Source of the DNA: Cycas panzhihuaensis
Taxonomy: Eukaryota > Cycadophyta
Direction: 5' to 3'
Length of the DNA: 64,000 bases
Assembly: GCA_023213395.1 (NCBI GenBank)
Contig: CM041465.1
Location: forward strand, 162,881,741-162,945,740
In this document: piece after piece, positions 11,060 through 22,590 of the stretch
Numbering within the stretch: position 1 is the stretch's first letter
Layout of the letters: each line of letters starts with the position of its first letter
Notes under the pieces: model-generated
What the model was told of the DNA's origin: nothing
What the model saw: the letters and a program-made list of their open reading frames with translations, nothing else
The model's database searches: none
Made by a program: the position numbers and the translations under genes

Positions 11060-11691
11060 GGTAACTGGGAAACATTGCCCCCTTGGTAGCAAAGCCTCGC
11101 TGCTCGAAAGCGTAACACGATGGTAAATGTTGGCAATAAAATGTTAGTAATATATACACAAAGCACCAATGATAAGATCTAAGGGTGATGGCGAGTGCCA
11201 TGGCAGAATGCGTGGGTATAGTGATGAGGAAGAGAAGATGTAGGGGCTACCTATGCATTGCTTTGAGGTTAATAGGTAGAGAAATGGATGAGAGCGGATG
11301 CCCCCCCATTACATGAATGCAAAGAAACTAATGGTTGTAAACATGACTTTAGTCAAATAAATGTTGTAAAAGAGGTGTTACAGATATATAAGGACTACAG
11401 TGATGAGGGTTATATACCAAGAGTGGCACAGATGATAGGGTGAAGAAAGTAAACCTAGTCGTCACCATAGTTTAACCGCATTAGTGGCCAGCTTTCGGAG
11501 GTGTGAACAGGTCATAACACAGGGAAGGGATGATCCAAAACTTAGGTGCTTGGGTGACCAGATAAGTTTCTTAAGGGGGATCATCGAGGAGAGGGAGGCA
11601 ACACTCAAGGATGAGATGAACAAGGCCATCCACCTTAGCGTTGCAATCCTGAGGGATATGTTGGATATCGACGAAAGGGAAATAAGACAAA

Positions 11692-13032
11692 AGGGATAGC
11701 ACGGAGGAGGAAGAGATAGGGAGAGAAGGGGGTTGCCCTTGAGGAGAAGGCTCATTGGGTATGGAACCTGCCTTTACTTATTTCACTCTCCTTTAAAGCC
11801 TCTTCCTCACTATCTCCTTAGAGAAACTAGGGAAGAGCTAGAAGGAAATAATGAACAAACAAGAAAAGGGGGTTTTACCTCTTATTTACAGCAGAAAAAT
11901 AGGAGAAGGAAAGTGTTGTAGAAAGTATACAAATAACTTTTGAAAAACTTAAAAGAATGAAAGCAAAATAAAGGATGATGAGTACCTACTATGGGTAGAT
12001 CAGGGGCATATCTACTTGGAAAATAAGGGAAGAAGGCCAGCCTTGTGGGGTTCATAGGTGAAACCCTAAAGGAGTAGCAAACTAGAGATAAACCTAGAAT
12101 AAGATAGGAGATTTGTGCTTGACGATATACTTGGAGTATATATTTCCTTTAGTTAGCCATGTTGTAGGCCTACTATTATGGATCTAGAGTTGTAGAGGAT
12201 GGGTATCAGGCTAGGAAGTTGATGTATTAGACCTATATTGTTGCAGGGCATTTCTGTAGAAAGGTCCCAAGAGTGAGTGAGAGAGAGAGTTTTGAGAGTG
12301 GAAGAGGCAGAAATAAGCACATTTTTGGGTTTTTAAACTTAACCCTAGCTCAATTGAGCGATTAGGGATCGGACTGGGCTAGGAATACATCTCTTCTATG
12401 TGGAAATTTCATAATAAATGTGAAATTAACCACAGTGGATTTTAAAAAATAAAATATGGCAGTCACCCTGTGGTAAACTTTGTGGTACCCTAAAGTTTGC
12501 GGTGATACCATGATCTTTATCATGGTGCGGCAGAGAAATAACAAAAGAAAGTTTGGAAGCTCAAGAAAAGGGGGATGCTTTAGGCCTAAGGGGCATGACA
12601 CACTGTCCAGGTGGCAGGAGACAGTCATGGGACCTAAGAAACCTATGATAGACAAAATATCAAAGGCGAGAACCTCCCCAAAAGTTAATAAGTAAGTAAA
12701 AGGATGCCAACCATGTCTAGGTGAGGTGCTAGGGGTCGCAGTATGTTAATGGGCAATGCGATCAGGCTCCGGGAACCAATTAGTACTTGGGGACGACGTA
12801 GAGTTGTGAAGGAGGGTTGTGGAGCACCATGGGATGCATATCCCTAGATTATCATAGGTTGAAGTGGTATAATACAACATGATCAAGCAATAGATGCTAA
12901 TGATCACTCAATGAACTAAACAGTCATGTAATACAAGTGAAATGCTTCAATCCACCTCTAGTAGAACTGATGAAGGTGAGGGATAGAAGTGTACTTGCAC
13001 TTACCTGAGTCAACCCATCTACACCCATTCTT
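11692..13032. repeat. Direct repeat, right-terminal copy (1.3 kb)
   Basis: Second copy of 9751-11059. It ends exactly where the Copia-Y frame resumes, so it forms the right terminus of the insertion. The two copies are separated by 632 bases of unrelated sequence. A duplicated element end or a rearranged LTR would both fit. Confidence 0.85.
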
Positions 13033-13037
13033 ATGGG

Positions 13038-14440
13038 AAACAGAACTAAATAGGTCTATTCGACCAAGTATATATTAGATAAAACCATTGATAAGTACAA
13101 GGTAAAGTTAGTTGCTAAGAGCTATACTCAAATTAAGGGTATAGATTATCATGAAATATTTGTACTAATTGTAAAGTTAGAAATAGTTATATTAATAATG
13201 ATTTTAGATGCACAACAAGGTTAGGTAGTTTACCAAATAGAAGTTAAAAGTTCTTTCTTAAATGGTTATTTGGATGAAGAGATATATGCCCAACAACCAA
13301 AAGATTTTAAAGTGAAGGGTAAAGAAAACAAGGTCTATAAACTTAAGAAGGCCTTGTATAGATTTAAGCAAGTACCTAGAGTATGGTACTCTAAGACTAG
13401 CAAATATTTCAAAGATAAAGGATTCTAAAAGAGTTAATTTAATATAAATTTATATATCAAAATAGAAGGAAGCTCTATACTTATTGTGGGCTTATAGATT
13501 GATGACCTAGTCTACACTAAGAATGATGTTCACTTGTCCTAAAGATTTAAAAAGGATATGTAGAGGAGTCTGAAAGGATAGATTTGGGACTAATACATTA
13601 CTTCTTAGGCATAGATGTTTAGTAAATAAAAATGGAACATTTATCTTCCAAAGGAAATACATATTGGACTTATTGTATAGGTTTAACATGAGTAGTTATA
13701 AGCCACTTATAACTCCAATAGAAGTTTGGATGAAGTTATCTAGGTGTAAAGAATTATAATCAGTTGACCCTACACTTTATAGGCAATTAATTAGAGGTTT
13801 AATTTACTTAACTTCAAATTGACCAAAAATTATATATTGAATTAGTGTGGTTTTCAGATTTGCACATGAGCCTAAGATAAAACATTGGCAAGTAGCAAAG
13901 AGAATTCTTAGGTATCTAAGGGGTACAATTGGATATGGACTATACTACAAGTCATAAGAGGACTGTAGATTAGTTGGATATATAGCCTCAAGCTGGTTAG
14001 GTTATGTAGATAATAGGAAATCTACCTTTAGATATATATTTAATTTAGGTTCAGTTGTAGCTGTGTGAAGTTCAAAGAAATAGGTCATAGTTTCTCTATC
14101 CACTATAGAAACAAAATATAAAGGAGCTATAGTAGGAGCATATGAAATAGTTTGGCTTAGAAGGTTACTCCAAGATTTATAAGAACAATAAGTCAGTCCT
14201 ACTTAGATGCTTTATGATAATCAAAGTATAATTTATATGACTTAGAATCTAGTGTTTCATGGTAGAACAAAGTACATTAAAACACAACATCACTTTACTA
14301 GACAGTTAGTATAGCAAGGTAAACTGGAATTAGTCAACTATATCACAGAAGAATAAGTGACAAATATATTCACTAAGGTACTTGGTAAGATAAATTTTAT
14401 CAAATTCATAGATAAACTTGAAGTCTTCCCAAATAGGTAT
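13038..14440 (+). pseudogene. Copia-Y RT and RNase H, second part
   Basis: The frame resumes with a VYSTKY-like block, IDKYKVKLVAK, GIDYHEIF, an IEVKSSFLNGYLDEEIY block near 13240-13285 and the RT active site as a stop followed by IDDLVYT near 13498. RNase H follows, with LSTIETKY near 14097 and LYDNQS near 14212, and a final NIFTKVLGK near 14365. There are more than twenty stops and at least one frameshift around 13540-13700. The wording of several motifs matches Copia-X, which suggests the same lineage. Confidence 0.88.
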
Positions 14441-14850
14441 TACCAGGGAGAAATATTAGAATAATGCCCATTAGGGCTCATATCTTTATATCTGCCTAGG
14501 GTTTGTTATCCATATTAGAGAGATAACTAAGATATTGGCAGAGATACTATTATGGCTCTATGTTAAACCTTAGCCACATACAACTACATCTTATTAGATC
14601 TTGGCGACATCCCTTCTGGCATTTGTCAGTGCTAATTAATGGTGGATGTTAAGTGGTGTACTATATCCCACTCACATCTCACCTATTTATCTATAAGATC
14701 TGAAGACCCTGGTGTTCATCAATACTATTATTCTATTGGATTATTGATTTGATCTCTCATGTATTCTTCATGCTCCCTCTATCCCTTCATTCATCATTAA
14801 TGGATTCCTTATTATTTCTTCTTTGTGGTGGATCATCGATTTAGACTAAT
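14441..14850 (+). repeat. Copia-Y polypurine tract and 3' LTR (right end uncertain)
   Basis: A purine tract (CAGGGAGAAA) follows the RNase H. The LTR starts at 14454 with TATTAGAATAATGCCC, which aligns with the X LTR start TGTTGGGATAATACCC. A TATA-like CTATAAG lies near 14690. The right end near 14850 is a guess from LTR length. Confidence 0.55.
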
Positions 14851-15495
14851 AAACTATAACTTGCTTGGATTACTTTCTACCTTCATAAGATTATTTGTTA
14901 TGTTTATGAGACTGCATCTTATTATGTTATATATTTTTTATTGTAACCATAGCCTACTTGCCTTTTTCTTGAGCTACATAAAGAGGTTAGATATGCTCTA
15001 TAGTTGGTCATAACTAATTTTTTCCATCAGTTGTAAGTGCAAGATTATAATGACGTTGAAATTACATCATTGATAATTATCTTTACAACTATAAATGAAG
15101 GATCTCCACACTCTAAAAACTCACCAACAAAAGTTAAATATCAGGTGAAGCCATAGTCTTTCCACAAACTTAAGTTGTAAATTTATCAAATGCAGCACAA
15201 GTCATCTAAATAGCCATAGAACTAGTCAATAGATACACTTGAAATAAAGGTCATTTCATAACATATCATGTCAACAAAGTGTAAATTACTTATAGTAGTC
15301 TCTAACATCTATCTTGTACTTAGATAAAGGTATTTTCTTGAATGAAATATACAAAGGATTTGGGCAACTTTATTGGCTTCTCTTTAGTATTACTCATTAT
15401 AGAATAGACAAAACTATAACATATGACCACTTATTTTGATTATTATAAGTACAAGTATTTATATGAATTTATTAACTTCTCTTCACTATTACTTA
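14851..15495. other. AT-rich stretch with no recognisable gene
   Basis: I see no conserved protein, tRNA or clear repeat boundary. A 62-codon frame at 14825-15013 has no family resemblance. Part may be badly decayed gag or protease of Copia-Z. Confidence 0.5.
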
Positions 15496-17989
15496 TAAAC
15501 ATCCTTTGGAGGCTATCAATATTTCATTACATTCACTGATAATTATTCCAAAAAAGTTAGGGTTTATTTTTTTAAGTAGAAATTAGAAGCATTTGATAAA
15601 TTCAAAGAATTTAAGTATGACATTAAACTAGAATCTAAAAAGCTAATCAAAATACTTCATTGTGATAATGGAGATAAATATATATCAAATGAATTCACTC
15701 AATTCTATAAGGATAATGGCATCAAATAATAATTTTTTGCCCCTTATACACCTTAATAAAATGGAATTACTTAGAGAATGAATTGGACCTTAGTTAGTAA
15801 AGGTAAAACCATGCTTACTACTAAGAATTTAGGACTTCAATTATGGGTTAAAGCCCTTAATATAACTGTTTATTTTATAAATCAAAGTCTAACTAAGGTA
15901 GTACTAAATATTACTCCCAAGGAGTATAGTCAGGTCAAAAGCCCACACATTTATGTACTTTTAGTTGTATAGCATACATACTCATATTGAAATAACAAAG
16001 AAAAAAGTTGGATGATAAAAGCAGGAAATGTATCTTTGTTAGTTGTCAACCTAGCTATAAACCATATAAATTATATGACCCTACCACTAAGCAAATGTAC
16101 ATATCTCAAGATGTCATTTTTTTAGAAGAGAACTAAGACTTGGATATTACTCAAATTTCATTCTTTGATGATCAATCTATAGAAGAACTTGCTTCTCCTC
16201 CTGCTCCTCAAAATATTCCTATAGAACAATTGCCTACTTTATCATCATACACTCTTAGTACATCATTTTCACCACCTACCTCTACTTCAAATAGTCGTAT
16301 AAAAGATATCTAAGATGAGGCTACTTTAAAGTATCTTCCCAAATGATATTTGTAAGCAATCTCTTCTACTCCTTTGCCATCACAACATACAAAGAGGCAA
16401 TCTAAATGAAGGTTATCTACCAACCTTATCCTAATGGTAGAAGTGTTATCAACTCTTAAACCAACCACTTTTGAAGAAGTTATTGTAGATCAAAAGTAGA
16501 AAGTAGTTATTAATGAAGAAATAAACTCTATTTTATAAAATGATACATGGAAGCTAGTTGAGCTGCCTAAAGGAAAGAAACCTATTGATTGTAGATGGAT
16601 ATACAAGACCAAATTTTATACAGATGGCTCCATTCAATGGTATAAAGAATGTTTGGTTGCCAAAGGTTTCAAACAGGTTAAAGGTGTTAACTATAAGGAT
16701 ACATTTACACTAGTTGCTAGCACGACTATTGTTAGGCTTATTTTATCTTTAGTAACTTAATTTAATTGGCTTGTTTTATAAATAAATGTAAAAAGTGTCT
16801 TCTTAAATAGTAATTTTTAGGATGAAATATATTTAAATTAACCTCTTGGATTTATTTTTTATGGAAAATAACACCTTGTTTGTAAGTTGAAAAAGGCTCT
16901 TTATGGCTTTAAGCAATCACCTCGTGCTTGGTACACAAAAAATGAATACTTTTAAAAGCATAGACTTATACGCTAATCTTTAGATTTAAATTTGTATATC
17001 AAAATCTATAATAATTTGATCACTCTAGTTATAATTTATGTTGATGCTCTATTAATAATTAGTAATGACACAAAGTGGATTACATATCTTCAAGGAGAAC
17101 TAAATAACAACTTTGAGATGATTAACCTTAAATTGCTTTATTACTTTTTTAGCATAGAAGTCTAGCAACAGGCAAGCCATATCTTCCTCTCATAGTCTAA
17201 ATATATAAAAGGAATCCTTCAAAAGTTTAAGATGGAAGAATACCAGCCATCACCAACTCCTATGGAGATAGGATTAAAATTAGACATTAATAAGCATGGT
17301 AAACTTGTGGATCCTACTTTGTATAGAAAACTTATAAGGAAATTAATTTACCTCAAATATATTTGACCTGATATTTTATATGTTATTAGGATTTGGTCAA
17401 GGTTTATGACGTATCCCAAGATATCATATTAGAAAGTGGTAATGAGGATCTTGAGATATCTTTAGGAACTCTCTAGCTTGGACTTGATTACTATCATATA
17501 GATAATCCTTTATTGGTAGGTTATATAGATGTAGATTGGGTTAAATATAAAGACAACTGTAGATTGATCTTAGACTACTATTTTAACTTGGATTCTACCT
17601 CAATTTCTTGGAGTTATAAAAAATAACCTAATGTCACTTTATCCTCAACTGAAGCTAAGTATAAAAGCATTATTAGTGCATCTACTAATGCTATCTAGCT
17701 TAGAAGGATTTTTGAAGAGCTTGGAATCAATCAAAATCAAGCTATTTTACTATTCTATGATAATCAAAGTGTTCTTAAATTGACCAAGAATCATGTATTT
17801 CATGCAAGGACAAAACATATCAAGGTGAACTATCACTTCATCGGGGAATATGTTTAGTATGGTAAATTAGATTTTGTCTATAAGCTAATCAATGATCATA
17901 TTACAAACATCTTTATAAAGGTACTTTCTCGTGACAAATTTGAAAGATTTCAACTTAACCTTGGTATAAAAACTAATGAACTCATCATT
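15496..17989 (+). pseudogene. Copia-Z: decayed integrase, RT and RNase H
   Basis: Integrase begins near 15505 and is clear at TFTDNYSKK (15533 onward), then HCDNGDKY near 15660. An IIDGIT-type motif is lost to stops. A longer open stretch (15778-15972) covers the NWTLVSKGKTM and LWVKALN region. RT motifs are spread over several frames: CRWIYKTKF-like near 16590, a V-F-L-N block near 16798, and the active site near 17040 reading IYVDALLIIS, in which the second catalytic aspartate is alanine. RNase H ends with LSSTEAKY near 17645 and HARTKHIKVNYHF near 17810. Numerous stops and shifts make this older than Copia-A. Confidence 0.85.
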
Positions 17990-18382
17990 AAGGGAGGGTG
18001 ATGGAAGAACTAATATTGATTTAATTAATTCTTATTGATTCATTATAATATATATGTATAATTTATTGTAAAGTTATTCATGTTGAGGGTAATATACTCA
18101 TAAAAAGCTTAAGTGATGACTTAAGTTATAAGACTATGTATGTGGGGTGTATTATACTCATAACATTATGTAACATAGATATGGGTTAATCATGCAAGGT
18201 GCTAATTGTCACCTTACACGATTAACTATTTATTATTCTCAAATGCCTCTCATATCTATTATCTCTTATATATACGAGGCTTTTCATGCAATGTTGTGTG
18301 ATGTTTTTTTATGATTAATGAAAAGATATTACTACATTAGAGTTTAGATCAATTCACTCTCCTTCATTTATTTGTTATTGCA
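17990..18382 (+). repeat. Copia-Z polypurine tract and 3' LTR
   Basis: AAGGGAGGG precedes TGATGGAAGAAC at 17999, a familiar copia LTR start. A TATATATACGAGGC promoter box lies near 18268. The LTR probably ends at TTATTGCA (18382), giving about 384 bp. No 5' LTR partner was found upstream, so the element is 5'-truncated. Confidence 0.7.
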
Positions 18383-19799
18383 TGTTACTTATGTATAAGT
18401 GGGATTTGAATATGGGTTGATGCTAATATTAATTCTTACTCTTCAAAGTATAGTTTGTGAATCTTCTATATCTCTTATCCTATGAGATATGGGAACTCAT
18501 ATGTTGCCTTCATCGATGATTCTACACAAGGTAATTATTGCAGCATTCTTTAGCAATTAACCACTCTCAATTAACTCTCAAACTAACTAACTCCATGAAT
18601 AAAGCATGCCACCTAGCTTTCAAAGTACATTAGAACAAAGTAATATGTGTATTGTATCCCATACTTCTTCTTAAACATGGTTATTAGATTTTAAACTAAA
18701 AGCACATATCAATTGGACTCCTTAACAACTAATCATGGTTTTATGAATAGCTTACAACTATTATTTCCAATCAATCAAATATATAAGACCTCTCCTCATC
18801 TTAAATTAGGTGGGTAACTCTCATCATTCAATAACTCTCATCAAACAACTTCTTTTAATTATCAAATGATGGCTAGTTGTGCCCTTCATTCAATCATCTA
18901 AAACAAGTGAATATTCACTTAATTAAATAAGGTATTTTATCAACTTTCTATCATCTTTGTGTCTAATCATGGGCATGCAAGCACAAATTTTATTCAATCT
19001 TCTTCTTGGAGAATCAATAATAGTTCTCATGTGCTTCACATCTTAAATTTGAGCCTTACATATGTAAAAAGAGTCTCAAATATCCATTTCTCTTATATTT
19101 TTCATCCAAACATACATTCAAAGGCATCATCATATAATTATTTACATTAACATGTATCCATAAGCTTTAAAAATTACCAAAAAATTCTAAAATAAGCTTT
19201 AAATTTTTTATAAAATGAACCTTTTATTATACCAAATATTAGTTACTCAACTTTATCCATTAAAATCTCCATGATGCAATCATTAAAACATGCCTTACGA
19301 TAACTCCTTTCATCTATCTTTGAGTTTACTTTTTAATGAATCTAACAAATCAAAAATATGACCTCATACAGAAAAGTTATACATTGAATATGTCATGAAA
19401 AAAATCATAATGAGGTAAAAATTAGAATAGGTACCTTTCATATTTATGTATCTGGTCATGAATTACCTCCATATAAATAATTATTAAATACTTAGGTCTG
19501 AGTGAAGCTTAACATAATATCTAAAATAATTGAATTTATATCCATATCATAAAAAACTAAAACATATACCTAGATCGTTCAAGTAAATGTATATGTCAAT
19601 CAAACCAACATTTATAATGGAGTTTTATTTGGGCAATTTGTAGACTTGCTTCAATAGCACCAAGCACACCAATAATATGGTCTTGATATAGAATCAACTT
19701 CAAATGAATAACATGTTAGTAAATAATAGATTATTTAATTCAATAGAAGTCACCATATTTTTCTATGATTTGGAAAATTTAGAATATTGTTGTTGTCTA
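18383..19799. other. AT-rich intergenic sequence, nothing recognised
   Basis: Low GC, full of short runs of A and T, and no frame longer than about 65 codons with any family pattern. It ends at the target duplication of the LINE. Confidence 0.6.
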
Positions 19800-19815
19800 G
19801 TTCAGCATTTATTTT
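19800..19815. repeat. LINE target-site duplication, left copy (16 bp)
   Basis: GTTCAGCATTTATTTT matches 26237-26252 (GTTTAGCATTTATTTT) with a single C/T difference. Confidence 0.85.
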
Positions 19816-20019
19816 GGATCGAAGCGGGCGAGGAGGTGAAGCTCAGTCGAAACCCTAGGATTATTGTGATCGATTGTAGCCTGGAGGCACTGTTTCCACG
19901 TCGCTGGGCCTTGGCGGCTAGGGCATCATGGAGATGGAGATGCAGACAGGGGGGGGGCTCCCCCCAGATGTTATTTTTTTGAGTGGCAGCAGGTCAAAGC
20001 AGGCTCGGGCATCCCTCAA

Positions 20020-20412
20020 ATGCATGAGGATAAAGCAGACCCAGTGTACCCTATTTTGGACGCAGGGAGTTTTAGTGGCAGGGGCGATGACGGTGGCGGC
20101 TGGGCTAGGAAGGATGGCGGCGCTACCAGTATAAAGACTAGCAGATTAGTGATCAGTTTGGTGAACGAGGTTACCCAAGTCTGCAAGGGGCAAAATAGAG
20201 TTAGAGCGTCATTTTTGGGTGATGCCAGTCTAATTTTTAATCTCTCAATGAGGGTGGAAGCCTTAACATTACAAACTAGGTCCAGTTTCTGTCAGCAAGG
20301 GTTTAGCGAAGCTTTTGGAGGGCAGAAATCTAAGGGAGAAGGTAAGTATAAACTGTATTCTGCAGATTCTATGAAGAGTATTAATTTTTTTTTTCTTTTT
20401 ATTCCCAAATGA
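20020..20412 (+). CDS. Upstream reading frame of the LINE, overlapping ORF1 by ATGA
   Basis: A 130-codon open frame lies in the 5' region of the LINE. Its TGA overlaps the ORF1 ATG (ATGA at 20409-20412). It is rich in Gly and Asp at the start and has no domain I recognise. It may be an uninterrupted stretch of 5' untranslated region, or the original N-terminal part of ORF1 in a shifted frame. I cannot tell which. Confidence 0.3.
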   Translation: MHEDKADPVYPILDAGSFSGRGDDGGGWARKDGGATSIKTSRLVISLVNEVTQVCKGQNRVRASFLGDASLIFNLSMRVEALTLQTRSSFCQQGFSEAFGGQKSKGEGKYKLYSADSMKSINFFFLFIPK

Positions 20413-21876
20413 TGCAAGCTACACCAAACCAGTTTCAGTCCTCTTCTCTGGGGAGGACATACCTTGATGTATTAAGAAATGGAAATGAAGCTGAACATGA
20501 AATATACTTGGTTAAGATTGGAAATAAATTTAAACTCTCAATTCCAAAAGAGTTTACCGAAAAAAACATTCAATATTGGGATACCAGCCTGGTAGGGAGG
20601 TTCTCGGGCCCTAAGCCTAGGCTGGATATCATCCGGGAATGGATCAGGAATAAATGGAAAACCAAAAGCCCAGTTCAAGTAATGGCATTGCCGAAGGGTT
20701 GCATCCTATTCAGGTTTGCCAGCCAGGAGGATATGATTCCTATCCTCCTCAAGTCACCCTGGATGTTCGGGAGAAAGGCTATGTCTTTGGAGAAGTGGCA
20801 CCCAGATTTTGACCCTGAGACGCCTGTGATTAAACAAGCCCCAATATGGGTGCAGTTGCCTAGGCTTCCTTTGCATTTTTAGAACCCAGAGATAGTTAAT
20901 GGGGCAGCCAGGATGATAGGGTCTCTACTCGCAACAGACTCGGCAACAAGAAATAGATCCCGTTTGATGAACGCAAGATTCTGTGTTCTTGCTAGATTAG
21001 ATGATGAGCTCCCAAATGAGGTTGAGATTGAGTCTGATGGTAGATCCATCACTCAAAGCCTATTTTATGAAGTGGAGGGATTCAGGTGTGTAAAGTGTAA
21101 AAGCAGAGGGCACCTCCCGTTCCAAAGGCCCGGGTGTCGTGAAGGTTGGAAAAGACAAGACAAGAAAGAGACAAAGACAAGGTAAGCAGTGGGGAGCTCG
21201 GATCCGCCTAGATGGGTTAGGCAAGGATGCGACCAGTCTAGGCGGCGTAGATGTTGAAATTAAGGTGGACCAGGGAATGGAGGAGGAGCAGGTCCAGGCT
21301 ACGACCGGTTCCTCAGGGAAAACAACAACGGATGAGGACTAGGCCGATAAGGCAGCTCAGGAAGATGACAGTGTAAGTCTTGGGGCCTCTAAGGAGGGTT
21401 TGGATAGATTCTTGCCCTTGGCGCAGGGCTTGGAAAGGGGAATGAATGTTCATCTAAAGGCAGAAGGTAGGCTATCTGAGGGTGGGGATTCCTACCCATC
21501 AGTTGCTGAGCTGGCCTTGGCTCGGATCATGAAGAGTATTAACTAGGATCTTGAGGATTCCTTATCAGAGCCGGAGGATGGGGGACCTCGGGAGCCACCC
21601 CGGGAGGAGGGGCAGAATGTTGTAGAGGCGGAAGGTACTCCTGGGCCAGGGGCCAAGGAATCAGAGAAGGGTGGAGGCGGGACTCGAAAATGGGTCTCCA
21701 AATTGCCAGACCCCAAAGGGGCTCCCGACTATGGGATGGAGAAGAAGGTGGGAAGACCACCTAAAAAGGCTTCTAGGGATAAGGATACTCAAGCCCAGAT
21801 TGATATGGGTCTCCAAAGTACGTTAAAGGAAGGGGGGGCGTTAGAGGGACCTACCTTAAGAAGTAGAAGGGGTTGA
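20409..21876 (+). pseudogene. LINE ORF1: DUF4283-type domain plus zinc knuckle, inactivated
   Basis: The frame starts MMQATPNQFQSS at 20409 and shows the plant LINE ORF1 domain (DUF4283-like): GRTYLDVL, FSGPKPRLDIIREW, GCILFRFASQEDM, SPWMFGRKAMSLEKWHPDF and WVQLPRLPLHF. A TAG at 20881 replaces the Trp expected before NPEIV. A CCHC-type knuckle follows near 21090-21140 (CVKCKSRGH), but the fourth ligand position is Arg and the next Cys is displaced. After a frameshift near 21180 a basic, low-complexity tail follows, with an AT-hook-like KVGRPPKKA near 21750. Family role: ORF1 binds LINE RNA to form the RNP. Confidence 0.85.
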
Positions 21877-21897
21877 GAGGGGGGTTATGGGTTAACC

Positions 21898-22590
21898 ATG
21901 AAAGTTTTATCCTAAAACGTCAGGGGCCTCAATGCCCCTTCTGAGCAGTGTTTGGTTAAGGATGTGAGGTTGAGGACTGAAGCAGATATAGTCTTATTAT
22001 AAGAGACTAAACTAGATCAGGTTAAGGAGAGGGAGGTGTTTAATAAGATATGGAGCAGGGGAGAGGGGAGAGCGGTTGCAAGTTTGGCTGGTTTGGGGGG
22101 GCTGGCTTCCCTATGGAATCCATATAAGTGCAAAGGCTACGCAGTAAATATGCAGGAGCACTTCATAACCCTAGGTTTGGTATGCGTTTGGACCAATAAG
22201 GAATACAGGGTCACTAATGTTTATGCTCCCACATCACTAGGAAACAAGAAGAACCTATGGGATAGATTGGTGGAGGTCCACAAGGACTGGGATGGTCCCT
22301 GGTTAGTGGTGGGGGATTTCAACACGCCATTAAGCCCAGAAGGGAAGATTGGGGGGCAATCTGGCTGGACTAGGGGTATGTCTGATTTTAGTGAATTTTT
22401 ACAAGGGGGGGGGTTAATGGATGTTCCCCTCAGAGGAGCGAGGTTCACATGGTCGAACAGACGTCTAGGTCCAAATCACATCCAGTGTAAATTGGATAGG
22501 ATGCTAATCAACTATGAGTGGACCTGCCACTTTGAAAGAACCAAATTAGAGGCTCTGCCGAAGGCTGGTTCGGATCATGCCTCTAGTTCT
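21898..22590 (+). pseudogene. LINE ORF2 endonuclease domain, inactivated
   Basis: ORF2 starts MKVLS at 21898, followed by a TAA where the family has Trp, then NVRGLN. The apurinic-type (EEP) endonuclease motifs are in place: ETKL near 22004 (metal-binding Glu), NVYAPTS near 22218, VVGDFNTPL near 22307 and GSDHA near 22567. The catalytic Asn, Asp and His residues are all present. Two TAA stops break the N terminus and a frameshift follows SDH. The domain would nick target DNA to start target-primed reverse transcription. Confidence 0.9.

Larger units (their letters stand above)
7994..13031. mobile_element. Unclassified 5.0-kb insertion splitting Copia-Y RT
   Basis: The copia reading frame stops at about 7977 and resumes at about 13037, so the intervening 5 kb is an insertion. 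TATGG(G) occurs on both sides (7989-7994 and 13032-13037) and is a candidate target duplication. An alternative left edge about 17 bases earlier is also possible. The insert is visibly richer in G and C than its surroundings, starts with an 11-base G run, and carries two 1.3-kb direct repeats, one ending at the right edge. I find no RT, integrase or transposase. Two 126-codon minus-strand frames (7988-8368, 9602-9982) and a charged 71-codon plus-strand frame (11484-11699) match no family I know. A large non-autonomous LTR derivative is one possibility. Confidence 0.6.

Noticed and set aside
11484-11699. 71-codon plus-strand frame with a charged helix-like composition
   Set aside because: No domain is recognisable and it abuts a repeat boundary; insufficient to call a gene.
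21539-21760. 73-codon minus-strand frame, Pro/Ser-rich
   Set aside because: Antisense of the low-complexity ORF1 tail.
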